DNA from: Trogon surrucura
Lineage: Eukaryota; Chordata; Aves; Trogoniformes; Trogonidae
Length of the DNA stretch: 64,000 bases
Reading direction: 5' to 3'
NCBI GenBank assembly: GCA_020746105.1
Contig: CM036624.1
Coordinates: forward strand, 20,854,084 to 20,918,083
The notes under the pieces were generated by a model. That model had not been told where the DNA came from. It searched no databases and saw nothing but the letters and a program-made list of their open reading frames with translations. Both the position numbers and the translations under genes were made by a program. The first letter of the stretch is position 1, and every line of letters starts with the position of its first letter. Positions 1 through 13,840 of the stretch are shown here, piece after piece.

Positions 1-2204
1 TGTGTCCCGTACCTCAGCTTCCCTGTCACAGTCTCCATGATTTGTTTACTTGACATTGCCACAGATGCCAAGCCTGTTATTTAAGAAGTGCTATATTTTT
101 TAATGTTGGATTTTTAAATATGTGTTTTGAAATAATTTTACTATTTGTATGTGAGAATGGTTTGGAAAACTGCTCTACTGAAATAATAATAATGACTTTG
201 ATTTCATTTTGTCAGAGGCTGCAGAAATACAGACATGTGGACTTTAGTACTAAATCTCAGACTCTGATTCTGCAAATGTTTCGAATTGAGTTTGATGTAT
301 ATATTTGCATAGTAAAGTGTTTTCATAATTGGTTCTGTTTTGGGATAAGTAATGTATTAAGGTTAGAGACTAGACCTTATACAGTCTGATACATATGTTT
401 TCTAACATACATATCTGTCCCTGTTCTCTCAGTGTGATTTACCGACGGATTTCGTAGATTTATTGTGGCAAAAATCCAGTGTAGAAAAAGGGTTGAGAAG
501 AGAAAGTAATTGTCTTAAGTTATTACTATTAAAAAAATAAACCATCTAACTGTATTTCGTTTTCTTGCTAATTTGTAGATCTATTTACTTAGCAGTGGAT
601 CTCAAAATCACTAGTGAAAACTGGGAAGATTTTGCTTTTACATACTATTTCATAACCACCTTGAAAAATATGTTGAATTTCAATCTCCACAAAAGCAAGT
701 GGAACATCAGTTCCCGTGAATCACCAGAGCAGAGCAGCAGGAATCCATTCCAAAGCAAGCCCAGCTGGATTCATTACGGGTCTACTGATGTGTTTTCATT
801 TGCAATAAGCAGCAAAGTTACCGTGGGATTGCAGTTAACTTTAGAGCCGGGTAACACCTATCAAGTGACTGTCAGGTTTTCATGCATATATAATGCAGAT
901 GAAGTACTATGATGTGCTTGATTAACGAAAATTTTGTCAAAACAACCTATACAAGTCTAAAGGTGGTGGCATTATTTCGGGGGTACTGTCCATGGGAAAT
1001 AGGATTGTGTGATAAACTTGCCTCTGTACCACTTCCCTATACCCAAAGTCCGTCGTACTGCACAGTAACAGGTGCTTTGTAACTACACAGAATGCCAGAA
1101 TGTTTGCTGGTTATTTTATTTCTAAGTCGTACAAATAATCAGTAATTTGATCTCAGAGTAGAATTTTGGTTTGTGTTCCGAATATTTGAAATATTTTGTA
1201 TTCATTTCATATTCCTGTAAATATTGTATTAACTTCACATTTGCTTAGTTACAAAACTGCTGAATATGGTGCATTAGTTAGGAGTGTTCGCTGTAGTTAA
1301 ATTCCCGTTGTTAAATTGCTGACGCAAGAGAGTTAATAGATCAAGTTTGCTTTGCTGCCATTTTTATGTTAGTAAACAGGAATTCTGCAACAATATTTAA
1401 ATCTTTTGCCGTACAGTACTTATACTTGGGGAATAAAATAAAACACTGCAATGATCTAATTATTTGATATGAAATACTAGATTGTGTTAAAGTGTTTCTT
1501 AACTAAAGAGTAAATTCAGCAATATGAGAGGGCAATGCTTGAGTGGAAGAAATTCTCAGTGTCTTAAAATGCTACTTTTTGAAATGGACTGTTTTGGAAA
1601 GTAGTAGGAAAGATGTTATTCTCAGCTAAGAAGTTAAAGGAGTTGTTTTGATGAGTAATTATAATTATGGCAGTAATTAATACTGTAATTGATTTCAGCA
1701 ACCTCAGGGAACGAATTATTCCAGAAGTAGTACTAAAAATCCCCAAATTATTTTAAATATGTAGTAGTCAAGAAGGTTTTAACTCCAAAGTGAAGAAATA
1801 TACTGTCTGAAACTACTGTTGGCCTACATTGACTGACAGAAGACACGCCTACCTCTAAGGAAAAAGTAAATAGGAAGCAAGGGTAAAACCATATCTCTAA
1901 ATTACACATATTCAAGCACCAATGAAAAATAGAATTTGAATCAAAAAAAGATTGAATGAATTACGATGTGTAATACAGGATTGAAATCATCAACTTACAT
2001 TGCCCAGTTTTCACTTACCATGCTGATAACAATAGCCCAAGCAGTTGTAGCAGTGTGCAACTACCTCTCTTACAGTCATTTCTGAAATACAGGGTCCTGA
2101 AGAGAAAGATGGAGCTGTCGAAAGCTACTGATGTGTTTCCCCACACGATTTTGTGCTTTGTGGACCCCCCCATGTGTCCCGTGGGTAAGGACTCATTACC
2201 ACCA

Positions 2205-2272
2205 TGAAGATGTTAGTGATTGAGTCAGGAATTGAGTTCAGGTCTCCTGAATGCTATACTTAGTGCCAATCA
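2205..2272 (-). repeat. MIR-like tRNA-SINE head relic
   Basis: On the plus strand the block AGTCAGGAATTGAGTTCAGG followed by TCTCCTGAATGC and TTAGTGCCAATCAC matches the reverse complement of the tRNA-related head of amniote MIR-type SINEs (B-box region, then the GGAGTCAGGAGACC-type and GTGGTTAAGGCAC-type segments). About 70-75% of positions agree by eye. It is therefore an ancient, inactive fragment. The family cannot be fixed without an alignment. Confidence 0.5.
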
Positions 2273-5200
2273 CATTTTTTTTCTTTTGTGCACCCACAAC
2301 AAACTTACAGTAGTTACACTTCAGATATTGAAAAATCAAAATACCCTTGAGTAGTGGGGCCTGGTGTAGTACCACAGCTGGCTTGTGTTGAGGCTCACCA
2401 GGGTGATTGCTTCTGAAAGATACCCGAGAATGAGATAGAAGCCCAATCCAGATTGGACAGTGCAGCTGTATTATCGCAGTGCTGAACCTGAAATTACGGC
2501 CATGGTACAGCTTATTAGCTCGGGTGAGCAGCATCACAGCCATAGCTGCCTTCCTTTGGCCTTGCTGGGATCAGAGCAGATGTGCTCGTGTCTTCCAGTA
2601 GGCCACAGACATAGTACAGGTCTGTAAAGCTCCTGTTCAATCAGCAAACATATTATGACATGAAAAGTGCTAGAAATTTGGCATGAAGAGGGTAATTTTC
2701 ATAAACAGAAAAAACACTGTTTATGTGTTTCTTACCTGACCTTGCCAATACTCTTGAAAGACTTCCATAGCACTTCATATTGAGGATTTTTAGGAGATGC
2801 ATTTTGGTGGGCGGGCATTTCAAACGTGATAGTCAGGACTGAGAAGTATGAAACCTAGGACAATTAAGATAAATAAAGCGTTGGCCTTTTGCAAAAGCTG
2901 AAATAAACCTACTTTTCTGTTATATGGAGTAATTATTAGTTATTTAGTCTTTTTCAGTTTCCCGGTTGAGAATCAGTTGGTTCTAAAGAAAAGATACGCG
3001 CAAAGCCGTTAACTTGCAGGGGTTTCAGCTCTATTAGTCACCGAAGCCCACATAATCATGGGTCGGGGTCATTACATTGATTGCTACATATCAGCTGCTT
3101 TAGTTGGTTTTAGCTTGCTTCAGTGTGAATAATTTTTAATTTAGAAATTTATTTTGTTGTGACTTCTTCCAATTATGCTGCCATTAAAACAATTTTAATT
3201 ATGCTGTTCTTGTAGAATAAAGACCACCTGACTGGCATAGTGCTCACTTCTGGCTAGGTTATCACAATCTGGCTGTTGGTCAGTCACGTCTTGTGCTCGT
3301 AAATCAGAACATACTATTTATTCTAGAATATGAGGTACAGATAAAGGAAAAAAAAAGGCATGGAGGAGTAATGTTCTTACACTGAATACAGTTTTCTCCG
3401 TAAACCACAATTTTATTACAAAGGAGGGGAAATGGTCAGTGTGGATCTGCTGTTTCTTTATCATGTATGAATTAAGTCTGTCTGTTTCATAGCTTCGGTA
3501 TGAAACCTGAAGTGTTATACATGGAAATAAAAGTTTGATCTGCACCAACTATAACTGATTCAACATCCTTTGGCTGGTGCTATTTCTTGAGGCTGCTCAG
3601 AAATATCTTTTAGTAAGTATTTTGCATGTAATCATTCTGCATTTAAAAACTTTGTCAAAGAAGGATTTTGGGAAATGCGTAGTATATACGTGTGTCATTA
3701 ATATACCTGAAAGTTTAAGCTAGATAACCTGCTTTTGTTAAATCAACATTTCATACGTGGAGCAGCTGCTGAAGCATGGGTATGTACATAGCATATGTAT
3801 GTATATATATGTAGCATATATTCATGAACATTTCCCTTCCTTTCCTCCCAGTTTCTCCATCCTCCCTCGTATATAATACAAAACGAGGTGTATAAAAGCT
3901 GATTTGTTTCAGGATTAGCAGTCTGGAAAATATTTACAGCATTTTAGTATGGTGCCAGCAAGTACTAGTGAGTGACTTCAACCATGACCATCTCGTTCCA
4001 CTTTTGTGGGTCTTTTGTCCTTCCCCGACATTTTCTACCAACTACAATTCCAAACCCTGCAATTGTCTGCCTGTTTTGACTGGGTTTTTTTGCAGGTCAT
4101 ATGCACTCCTAGTCTTTGGGAAATCAGTTGCTTATAGATTTCAAAAAGACCTGGGACCCTGCAAAAGAAAGTTTTACCCATTGAGGTTCTGTAGTACCAC
4201 ACAAGGGATCTGCTTTAACTCTTCAGGTGTTTTCCTGCCTCAGAATCGCTAGACACAGAATTCCCTTTTGCTTGGTAAGAACACTCCCAAAAAATCTTTT
4301 GCTAACCTAGAACTTGAATTCCTAGGCACTCTTCAACCGGTGTTTCAGCATCGTATTATTCATATGCACTCCTAATTCTCTGAGCCATCTCTTATTTCCC
4401 AGAAAGGACGGACTTGCTAATACAAATACTTCTTTGCAGATGCAACTCTGAGGAGTAGCTGAGTTAAAGCTTTTAGTTATACTTTTCTCTGCTAGTTGGG
4501 GATGTATGTGATGCATCATGTATTTGTTTACAGTTTATATGTTTTATGCTTTTGTTTGATCTGTCATTTAAGGAAGTATTGCTACTATAGCAACTGTTGC
4601 ATCATGTGATATCTTTGATATTATCAAAATGCCAAATCCTTGTTAAAGAATAAATCTGTATATCACATGTAATTCACTGAGTCTTACAATGTTTTTAAAT
4701 AAATATGTTTTTAGTTAACTGTTTGGTACTGCTGTTTTTTTCAGTATTTTTTTTCCCTTTCTATTGATGAGTGTTTTAGTGGCTAAGTTAGAAATTAGAA
4801 GTCTAGTAAAAAGAGTAGTGGACATTATATTTTTTCTTGCTTACTAAGTTCAAAGCATTGTTGCTTTTCTGTTTTAATGAGAAAAAGCTGTTCATAACAT
4901 CTTGGACATTGTGAGTTTCACTAAAGTAAAACAAAAAAATACCAGGAAGGTATATCCTTGGAAATAGCCCACTTTGAGATGATAAATATTCTTAAAGTTA
5001 TGCTTTTAGGTTAAAGATTGTAAACAAATATTGCATATTAAACAAATACAAGTAAACACAAGTTGACTTGTTTTCTTTTTCCTGTAAACACATAAGACAA
5101 TGACAGCCACAGAAAGCGAAGAATCTTTATTCAGAGCCGTATCTGTCTGCCAGATGCTGTCCTCAGTTCAGTGTTCCTCACTAGATTTTGGAAGGGAGGT

Positions 5201-6589
5201 ATAATTGACCAAGTTTTATCTCTATCTGGATCTAATTTTTTTGAATGGAATGGGCAATGGAGGTTTCTCTTAAATCTTTTCATACTCAATCAGCCAGTAA
5301 GTTACAGCTTTGTTTTGGGCTAAGCACCTTACATACCTTTTTGTTCCTGCTTATCTTTGGCTGCCTGCTGCCGGCTTAGTAGGAGCGTTCAAGCCGAGTA
5401 CTCTTTGCGGCACTGCCAGGCCTTTTGTAGGGACTCAGTGTGACATCTTCGTGATCATTTTGCTTTGACATGTTCACACGTAAGAACAAGGCTTCTGGTC
5501 TCAGCTTTTATGAAGACATCTATGCTATACCTTCTGCTGGAGTAAATCAGTTTGGATATGTATATCTAAAGAAGCATGAGAGATTTAGATGTACTTATAC
5601 CTTCTAAGCCCAAAGAAAAAGTTAAGGGTGTCAAGGAATTGTGCTAGTAAAGGTAAAAGGATATTTTGCCTGGTATACTATGCAAAACCAATAACTTGCA
5701 CAGTAAAAGTAAAAATAAATAGACCAAGAGATTACAGTGTTTCCATATTGACACAACCTACAACAAGCTTTTTTATGTCCGTAGCAGTGAGCTTGCAGTT
5801 TATTATTCCTGAGTACTCTCATAACCTTTGCGAAGCTTAGAATTTACCTGGTAATCTCTGCTAAACTTGTCTTTTATTCTGAATATTTTCTTGGATATGA
5901 ATATTGGAGACAGACTCTTGACAACCAACCTGTTGGTCAAACTGTAGGAGGAAAGTAATGGAAAAGAGAGTTACTTTAAAGATGCTTTATCTGAAATTTG
6001 GTTTCTAAATAACAATGCAACATTACTAGTTTTTAGAACTAGACCAAGATATTTACTTTCCTTGTTCTGCTTGACATTTGAAATAGGTAATGGTGACAGT
6101 ATGGGCACAGTACCTGAGTGTGAGGCAGCAGGTGTGGTTGGTACCACGTTGGTACCATGTTGGATATTCTTCCAGACCCTGTCAATTAAGTACATTTAAG
6201 ATTGACAACACTCTCTGCAGTATGTTTAGATTCTCAGGGTCATGCCCAATCCTTGCTGCAGGATACGTGGCTGGGAAGATCAAAATGACAGTTGTGTTTT
6301 CTTCTTAACATTTTTTAAGCTAGCAAAGCTGGAATTCTGAGTTCCTACCTGCTGCTACCTGTAGGATTTTTAGAATGGCCATGGAGCATTCAGAGCTGAT
6401 GATAGAAGAAATAATGTCTTCCTGAACGTCAGTGCTGCTGAAGCCTAGGGGCAATGATATAAAACCTTTTATTTGAAGAAACCCCAAACAAATCAAAGAA
6501 CAGGAGAACATAACCAGTTATTAAGAATATAGATTCTACAAATGCCTTTATAAAAGCATTTTTCTAAAATTAGAGTTTGCAGTTTTCTG

Positions 6590-6647
6590 ATTGGTGGAGA
6601 AGACACTGTTATTGACGTATTGGTGGAGAAGACACTGTTACTGACGT
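6590..6647 (+). repeat. 29-bp tandem duplication
   Basis: A 29-bp unit beginning ATTGGTGGAGAAGACACTGT occurs twice in direct succession (6590-6618 and 6619-6647). The copies differ at one position (T versus C). The near-identity points to a recent duplication, and it lies about 160 bp upstream of the young CR1 at 6804. Confidence 0.97.
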
Positions 6648-6803
6648 ATCCTCCATAAGCGTTACTTGTCCAAAATGTGAGTTGAGCAATGTTCATGTAG
6701 AGACTTGTTATATTTAGGAGCTAAGAGGAGTTACCATTTTGGTTATCTGAATGATTTTTTTTTGTTGCAAACTGTAGTGAGAGTTCAGATTCACTTCTGA
6801 ACT

Positions 6804-7487
6804 GCAGCAACGCAGGGGAAAGGGACCTGGGGGTTCTAGCGGACAGCAGGATGACCATGAGCCAGCAATGTGCCCTCGTGGCCAAGAAGGCCAATGGCAT
6901 CCTGGGGTGTATTAGAAGGGGAGTAGCAAGTAGGTCGAGAGAGGTCCTCCTGCCCCTCTACTCTGCCCTGGTGAGGCTGCATCTGGAATATTGTGTCCAG
7001 TTCTGGGCCCCTCAGTTCAAGAAGGGCAGGGAACTGCTGGAGAGAGTCCAGTGCAGAGCCACAAAGATGATGAAGGGAGTGGAACATCTCCCTTATGAGG
7101 AAAGGCTGAAGGAGCTGGGGCTCTTTAGCTTGGAGAAGAGGAGGCTGAGGGGTGACCTCATTAATGTTTATAAATATGTCAAGGGGGAACGTCAGGAGGA
7201 CGGAGCCAGGCTCTTTTCAGCAGCATCCACTGACAGGACAAGGGGCAATGGGTCGAAGCTGGAACATAGGAGTTTCATATGAGGAAAACCTTTTTTACTG
7301 TGAGGGTGACAGAGCACTGGCACAGGCTGCCCAGGGAGGTTGTGGAGTCTTCTCCTTTGGAGACATTGAAAACCCCCCGCCTGGACGCGTTCCTGTGTGC
7401 TCTGCTGTAGGTGGTCCTGCTCTGGCAGGGGGGTTGGACTAGATGATCTTTGAGGTCCCTTCCAACCTCTAACATTCTGTGATTCTT
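6804..7487 (+). mobile_element. CR1 LINE, 5'-truncated, young copy
   Basis: This is the 3' end of a chicken-repeat-1 non-LTR retrotransposon. It covers the C-terminal end of the ORF2 reverse transcriptase and the 3' UTR. A 143-codon frame at 6851-7282 gives typical CR1 ORF2 peptide ([20 protein letters not shown], later [20 protein letters not shown]). A frameshift near 7255-7280 breaks the last part, so a second frame continues with the ending. The element ends with the usual CR1 3' signature (GATGATCTTTGAGGTCCCTT, then an ATTCTGTG-type repeat near 7470-7487). It is missing everything upstream of the reverse transcriptase C-terminus, as is usual for CR1. By eye it is about 95% identical to the copy at 28668-29730, so it is relatively recent. 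Confidence 0.96.
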
Positions 7488-10400
7488 TGTGTGGGTTTGC
7501 AATAACAATACTGTTCAAGGCTGATGAAACTATTTTCTAGGATACCTGGAAACATTTCTTGCCCCCTGGATGATGAGAATCTGGCTATTAGATCTTCATA
7601 CCACAGAAATTTTCAGTAGCAAATTTTATCTCAATTGTATTCTAAAATAAGGATCCCATAACAGAATGAGAGGTGTCCTGCTAACATTTGTGATGTTTAG
7701 AGGCGTTCACTTGCAGTTACCGTATCTTTTCATGTTACCTTACCTTTCTAATTGACTATCGTTGTTAGGCAGGAAATCTGCTTATAAGAATGGTACAGGT
7801 TTCCCAGGCAAATTCACTCTGTATTTTTCTATGTCTGTTTTAATGCAGCCGTGCTCTCCTACCTAATGTAGCATGAGGGTAGCTCCTGGCTGCTAACTCT
7901 GTGGATTCCGAAGTTTGTCACAGCTGGAAGCTGGGCTGGTTGTTTACCCAATTCAAAGAATAACTATTATTTACCGAAGAGGTTGCTTCCTCTAGAAACT
8001 GCAGTTTTAAAAGAAAATGCACCTAAATTTGCATGAAGTTTATTGTAGCAAATAGTGGCTTAATCTTTGCCTAACTGAAAAGATCTTGACTTTATCAACT
8101 GAACTTAAGAACAGCAAGAAGCTCTGGAAGTTTCCAAACTCTTCCTCCTAAGAATCCCAGTTCCCCGTAACTGATTCTATTCATTTTCACTAGTTTGATG
8201 TGAAATATATCCATGATGACAATAGTGATGAATGCAGATAATGAAAGACTCTGTCTAGGTTTTATTTTAAAATCTTATATACTTACAGAGTTTTCAGACA
8301 CCTACAGATTTTATACCTGATAGAAAATTACCACTGAAGTTTAATACTGTGGTGAAAGTAAATCCTAGGGATTTGCTGGAGACTCCAGGACTTTAAGCTA
8401 TGAAGAATTAGAATAAAATAGTTACGTGTCTTACAGCCTATAAGAAAAATATTTGACCAAATAAGACCTACAGTCTGAGAAAATGTCTTTGCTAAGTTAC
8501 TTTTGCCTTTGTTCATCTTATCTAACCCTTTTTCAAAGGAGAATCTGTTCTCCTTAAGTGTTATGTGCAGGATGTACTTCAGTTAATTCTCTTCTTTCCC
8601 TTTCAGTTTGTTTCAGATCGAAGCACAATTTCCCTTCCCTACAAGGTTCTGCGATACCTCTTTGCCTTCAGTCAGGAAAATCTACTTGGGGCTCCCCAGT
8701 TGTGAGGACAGGATCTCTTCACTGGCCAGAGCACTTATGGCACAGTGTAACAGTTCTCCACCTGAATTCTCAGCAGTGCTCGCTGCATCTGCTGAACAGA
8801 CAAGCGTGAAGCCATGTTTTATAATCTAGTAATGCAGCAGTGCAGCTCTTTTTTGGCCAGTAGTCTGGCCTTTTCTTTTTCACCCAAGGAGAACATGCTG
8901 GAAGGGACATAACACTGTTGTGCTTTCTAGTACCACGAAGTTCAGAGATTGCAGTTTTGGATGTTTAAAGATTACCTCAAAATACAGCAACAGTATATTC
9001 TGAATATTCAAAGTACTATGCAATAAAAAACATGCAAGGAGAAATTAATGTTATTAAATTACTTGAAATTGTAGGGGTTTTTTTTGGCTATATTAGACTA
9101 GGAGGAGCAGATGGAAACTTTTTGTTAGGACACAGTTACTTGACAGTTTCCTTCTGCATCATGTAAGGACTCCATTGGCAGATTTTCTACTTTGTCAGGT
9201 GGAAAGAGAGATGCAGCTCTGCCTTCTGCCTGCTTTTTTTACACTGTCTTATGGTGGCAGTTTTATGAATGTAATCTGTCCTACCTGCTTCATCTTTATC
9301 TAAGTGGTCTTTCCCAGCTATCTGTTAAGAATTACAAGAAGCCTATTGCTTTTAGCTGAGCCTTACAAGTGAGCATTTACCAGGAGGAATTCAGTCTTCT
9401 TATTGCTCTACTCAGGCAACTCCCCGTCTCCCATTTTTTCACTTCAGTCCCTGGCAGCTCACACTTTCTTAGTGATCTGCAGGTTTTCCCTGAATTTTTC
9501 TTTGCATCCTTGATTTCTTGTGTTGGATTACAAACGATTAACTTGACTAACTGCAACAGGTGTGTGGGGGCTCTTAGTCACCGTGGTGCTGAACTGAAAC
9601 TGAGGAAATGGTTTTCCCATTCTGAATTACAGGTTTTGTCATGCAGAGGGATGAATTGTATCAGGTGACATGATCATGGCTGAACAGGTACACAGATGCC
9701 CCATCCAGGTCTAAGTTTGCCTCTGGTGTTACCAGCCTTTACCAGCATGCTGGTGAAAACCACCTAGCTAAAAAGATCATAAATAGCATTTTACATTTAA
9801 AGAAAACAGTTTAAATACAACAGATTTCTATGTGAGTGATTATTCACTCTAAACCAGATAAACTTGAGAGTGCAAATAATAATTTTGCCAAAAGATAACA
9901 GCATGCATTATTTAATATCTAACTTTTTGGATTATGGTAGAATTAGAAAAGGTCTAAATTCTCTTTGTTCTGTTGCAGTACTTCTCAAAGAGAGTAAGTT
10001 TCAAATTCTTGCCTGAGAAGACTGGGGATTTATATATGAGTGTTGAACTGGATATATATGTATATTTTAATCTGGTATTTATATACCTCTGAAAATTTGG
10101 GCATATAATAGAATGCCTGACAGACCCTTTAACTGTCGTGTCACTAATATGTTGATATAATTTGTTACCTCAGCTAAGGTGTTTTGCCTCAAGAGGTGGA
10201 ATACATTTATGTATGGAAAGGTCAGTTTTAATTAATAAGCTGCTTTCATCATTCAGGGCCAATATGAATAGCTTGTAACATTTGTGTGAAATAGTTTTCA
10301 ATATAAAAATAAAACAAATTGAGCTTTATGTCACATTCATCATCCCCTGTAACCCATTTAAATGTCAAAAAATCAGTACAGACCAAAAGTCTATTTCTAG

Positions 10401-11489
10401 AAGCCTTAGTAGCCCTTATTTGTCAGAGTGAAATAAGATATTATCACCCCGTTATTCTGTCATATGCCTTCTGCACTTGAAGGCATACACATTTCTTCTA
10501 GTTGTCTGTAACACAGAAGATAGTTTTCCTATTGTTACATGTTTGTTGTCCAAACAGTAAATAGTGAAGAAAATGCTGAGCCAGCGTCAGAAGAATGGAC
10601 AACTGGTTATATTATTGTGCATTTCTTTCACTATACTATAATATTAATGTATAATATAACACAATGTAAAAAATATTAACTTACTTTATTGTACATATCT
10701 CAAACAAAAAAAAAATCAGTGTTCTTCCATCCCTATTTGGAAACATTTTTTTTGTGTACTGCAGTTTATTAAACATAATTTTACTGGAAGGACAAGGCTT
10801 TCAATGTACACACTACTGATATTTTGACAAAAATCATGCCTTTGCATAGAAAATATATGTCCTCATGTATTTTATTATGAAATAAACTCCACATTTTTTA
10901 AAAAAAAAGTTATTTGTTTTGTTCCGAGTTTTTTTTTTCCTAAACAAGCAAGGCTCAGATAACCACTTGCCTTCTGAGTGTATGTTTCTCCCTTCTAATA
11001 GTTTTAAAATTTCAAATATGAGTGGGACTTAACAGACTCAAAGGTTTAAGTTCCTTTAAGATGGATGAAAATAGGTACTGGGATAGAGCGAAAAGATCCT
11101 GTTAATGCCCATAGTGAGGAAGATGCTGCTGAGGAGTTCAATTCTAGGGAATCCATGAAGAGTACGTGTGTTAGAGAACTCCAGTCAAAAGAAGTGGATC
11201 CAGCTGAACGGCAGCCTATTGCATAAAAGGTTCTTCAGCCACAGGACATACCTGTGCAAGAAACCGGTCGCTGTGGTTTGTGACTTGGAGAAGCTTTAAG
11301 ATATGATACCATTACCATATCTAAATTCTTAAATAAATTTTGAAAAGCAAGAGGTCATTTACTGGTGCATATGTTAAATGGTGCAAATTTCATGTTATGT
11401 AGAAAAGCATGTGGCAATACGCTTCTAACATTTTTTATCTTTTTATGGTTTTATGCTCATGCTGTTTTTTTTTGCTTTTACTGCAACAG

Positions 11490-11612
11490 GTAGTGCCATA
11501 GGAAGTGATGATATTATAGCAGGGAATGTGAGCAAGTACACTGTTCTCCCAGCTGGTTATTGTGGACAGCCTAAAAAAGGACACCTTATATTTGATGCCT
11601 GTTTTGAAAGTG
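11490..11612 (+). CDS. AGBL4: AGBL4 coding exon (N-terminal domain, probably exon 2)
   Basis: This internal coding exon belongs to cytosolic carboxypeptidase 6 (CCP6), an M14 metallopeptidase that shortens polyglutamate side chains on tubulin and other proteins in the cytosol, centrosome and cilium base. The exon is 123 nt and phase 1 at both ends. It follows a T-rich tract and a CAG acceptor (11487-11489) and is followed by the donor GTAAGC at 11613. The peptide includes GNVSKYTVLPAGYCGQPKKG and then HLIFDACFES, which I recognise as the start of the CCP6 N-terminal beta-sandwich domain, roughly residues 13-53 by comparison with the human protein recalled from memory. Its last G completes a glycine codon with the first two bases of the exon at 43451. 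The start codon exon is upstream of the window. The open frame continues past the donor to 11830, but that extension is intron. Confidence 0.96.
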
Positions 11613-13316
11613 GTAAGCCTTTTCAACATTATTTTATGTTGCGGAGTTGTCAATATATCAACTACATCACCCTTATAAAAAGTTTAGTTCTAAAGAGGAG
11701 TTACGTTGAATACTACTTAACTCACCCACTCACTTCAGTTAGAGACATAAAATCAGACAGTTCAAAAATAAAAAGGGTTGTGCAGCTTGCTATTACCTAC
11801 AATGTGCATTTCCCACGTGTAGATGCATAACTGGATTTTATTCTGTTGTTGTATACAGTGTTTGTAGACCACTAATCAAATATGTGGTATTTAAAGTATG
11901 TTATTTTAAAATTTAACTTGGAAGTTTACTGGGGAAGTTAACCTTGTAAAGTGCAAGGCTCATCCTTGCATAGTTAGAAGATTTTACAAATGTATACGCA
12001 CTGTCTTGAAATATATTTCTTTCTGTTTCATGTGGCCTAATTCTGTATTGCTCAGGTTAATGGAAGGTCTGCCTCTGATGTCAATAGTAGGAGAATTAAA
12101 CTTTAGGAAGCTACTGCAAAGTGAATGGGAAATTATTTGTAGAAGAGTTAGAGTTAGCATGTTAATTTAAAGAATGTTTTTTATTAGGTATGTTTATATG
12201 TGTATGGAGTATATAGGAAGAAATATAGATGAATATGTAGCATTGTTTAAATTTCTCTGTTAACATATATGTGTTTCTCCGGATTTTTAGCTTAAATCTA
12301 TTGTTATTGGTCTGCAGACCTACAGAGCACTGTTAAACACCATGTGTATTTGACAGGATAAACCACAGTTTTCAGCATGTGAAAGATACTGGCAGTGCCG
12401 AAACTGCTACACTGTCTTGTAAAATCAGCTTTTTACGAAGAGTTACACCCCCCAGGGTAGAATACTGGCTGCCAGTTCCTGAATAAATATTGAACTGAGT
12501 TACTTAAATCCTTTGATTGCATTATGTAAAGGGTGTAAAAGATGCAGTGAATAACAGAGTATCTTATTTTTAAGATATGTCTCTGAAAGTTCAGGCAATA
12601 GTTATGTATTTTTAAAAATACTTTGGATGCTAGTTCGTACTAGTTATGATTTTATGAATTTTTATATCAGAAAATGGCTTATGAAATTAATCAGTTGGCC
12701 GAGCTGAGAATGTTGTGTTAAGCAGCTCTGCAATGAAAAGAATCAATAGCAGCCATCAAATGATTTGTGAAGTAATGTGAATAATTGCATAATAATTTAA
12801 TTCCAATTTTTTAACAATAGAAATAATTGTATTTTTAAATTAAAACATTATTCAGTTCAAAGGTAACGTTCATAGACAATAATAATGTGATAGAGGCAGA
12901 TGCTATTTGAAGTACTGTGTTTATTTACATTGTAGCGTGATGAGGCTGTGATGTTGTTTTGCATACTCAGACACCTCCAAAATACAAGTATGAATAAAAT
13001 TAATGCCTTCATTTAATTTCTCATGATGACGATGTATTAGCCAGAATGATAATAATATTGTGTACACTTCATATGTAAATTCACTTTATCTTTTATTATA
13101 TGTCAACCAAGTAATTGTTTAGAATACCTTAACTGGTCAAAGCAAATTAACTGATTATTGGATATTTTATGAAATTATTATTAATGCTAAAATCTGTCCC
13201 GTCCTATTATCTAAACAGTAGCATACAACATTTATACAGCAATGTATAAATGTACCACCTTATGATGGTAATAGGCTATTAGAATTGCCTTTTTTCCAAG
13301 AAGAGATTATAAAACT

Positions 13317-13840
13317 GATCCCACCTGGAGTACTGCCCCCAGCTCTGGGGTCCCCACGACAAGAAATACAGGGACCTGCTAGAATTGTCCAGAGGAGGTT
13401 CACGAAAATGATCAGAGGGCTGGAACACATCTCCTGTGAAGAAAGGCTGAAGAAAGGTTGTTCAGCCTTTGGGAAGAGAAGGTTCTGGGGAGACCTTGTT
13501 GCAGCCTTTCAATATACAAAGGGGGTTTATAAAAAAGGTGGAGAAAGACATTTACCAAGGCCTATAAGACAAGAGCAATGGTTTTAAAAGGAAAGAGGGT
13601 GAATTTAGATTGGGTATAAGGAAGAAATTTTTTACAGGGAGGGAGATGAGGCACTGGCATGGGTTGCCCATGGAAGTTGTGGATACTCCATCACTGGGAG
13701 TGTTCAAGGTCAAGTTGGACCAGGCTTTGAGCAACCTGGTCTAGTGAAAGATGCCCCTGCCCATGGGAGGGGGCTTGGACTAAATGATCTTCAAAGCTCC
13801 CTTCCTACTCAAACCTTTCCGTGATGCTGTGATTCTATGA
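13317..13840 (+). mobile_element. CR1 LINE fragment, mid-age
   Basis: This 5'-truncated CR1 is in sense orientation. It starts within ORF2 at a CR1 HLEYCVQLWG-like segment, continues through the RVQRRFTKMIRGLEHISCEE block (about 13387-13450) and ends with the tail GAGCAACCTGGTCTAGTGAA, a diverged GATGATCTTC box and GATTCTATGA at 13831-13840. Several stops and indels interrupt the coding part, so no function remains. The ending type (GCAACCTGGTCTAGTG) differs from that of the copies at 6804 and 28668, so it belongs to an older subfamily. Confidence 0.93.

Larger units (their letters stand above)
1..11489 (+). other. AGBL4: AGBL4 intron 1 (3' part)
   Basis: This is the intronic stretch upstream of the first visible exon. 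It holds a MIR-like SINE relic near 2205, a 29-bp tandem duplication at 6590-6647 and a young CR1 copy at 6804-7487. The rest is AT-rich single-copy sequence with scattered short poly(T) and poly(A) runs and TA-rich stretches (for example around 3780-3830 and 10040-10080). I see no CpG-rich first exon or promoter, so the transcription start lies further upstream. Open frames of 60-125 codons here show no recognisable domain or splice context and look like chance. A regulatory element could be present but cannot be recognised by eye. Confidence 0.75.

Noticed and set aside
565-912. 115-codon open frame in intron 1
   Set aside because: No recognisable domain, no convincing splice sites around it and AT-rich composition like the rest of the intron. 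A chance frame is more likely.
11453-11830. A 125-codon single-exon gene
   Set aside because: Only 11490-11612 matches CCP6. The rest is read-through into introns on both sides beyond clear splice sites.
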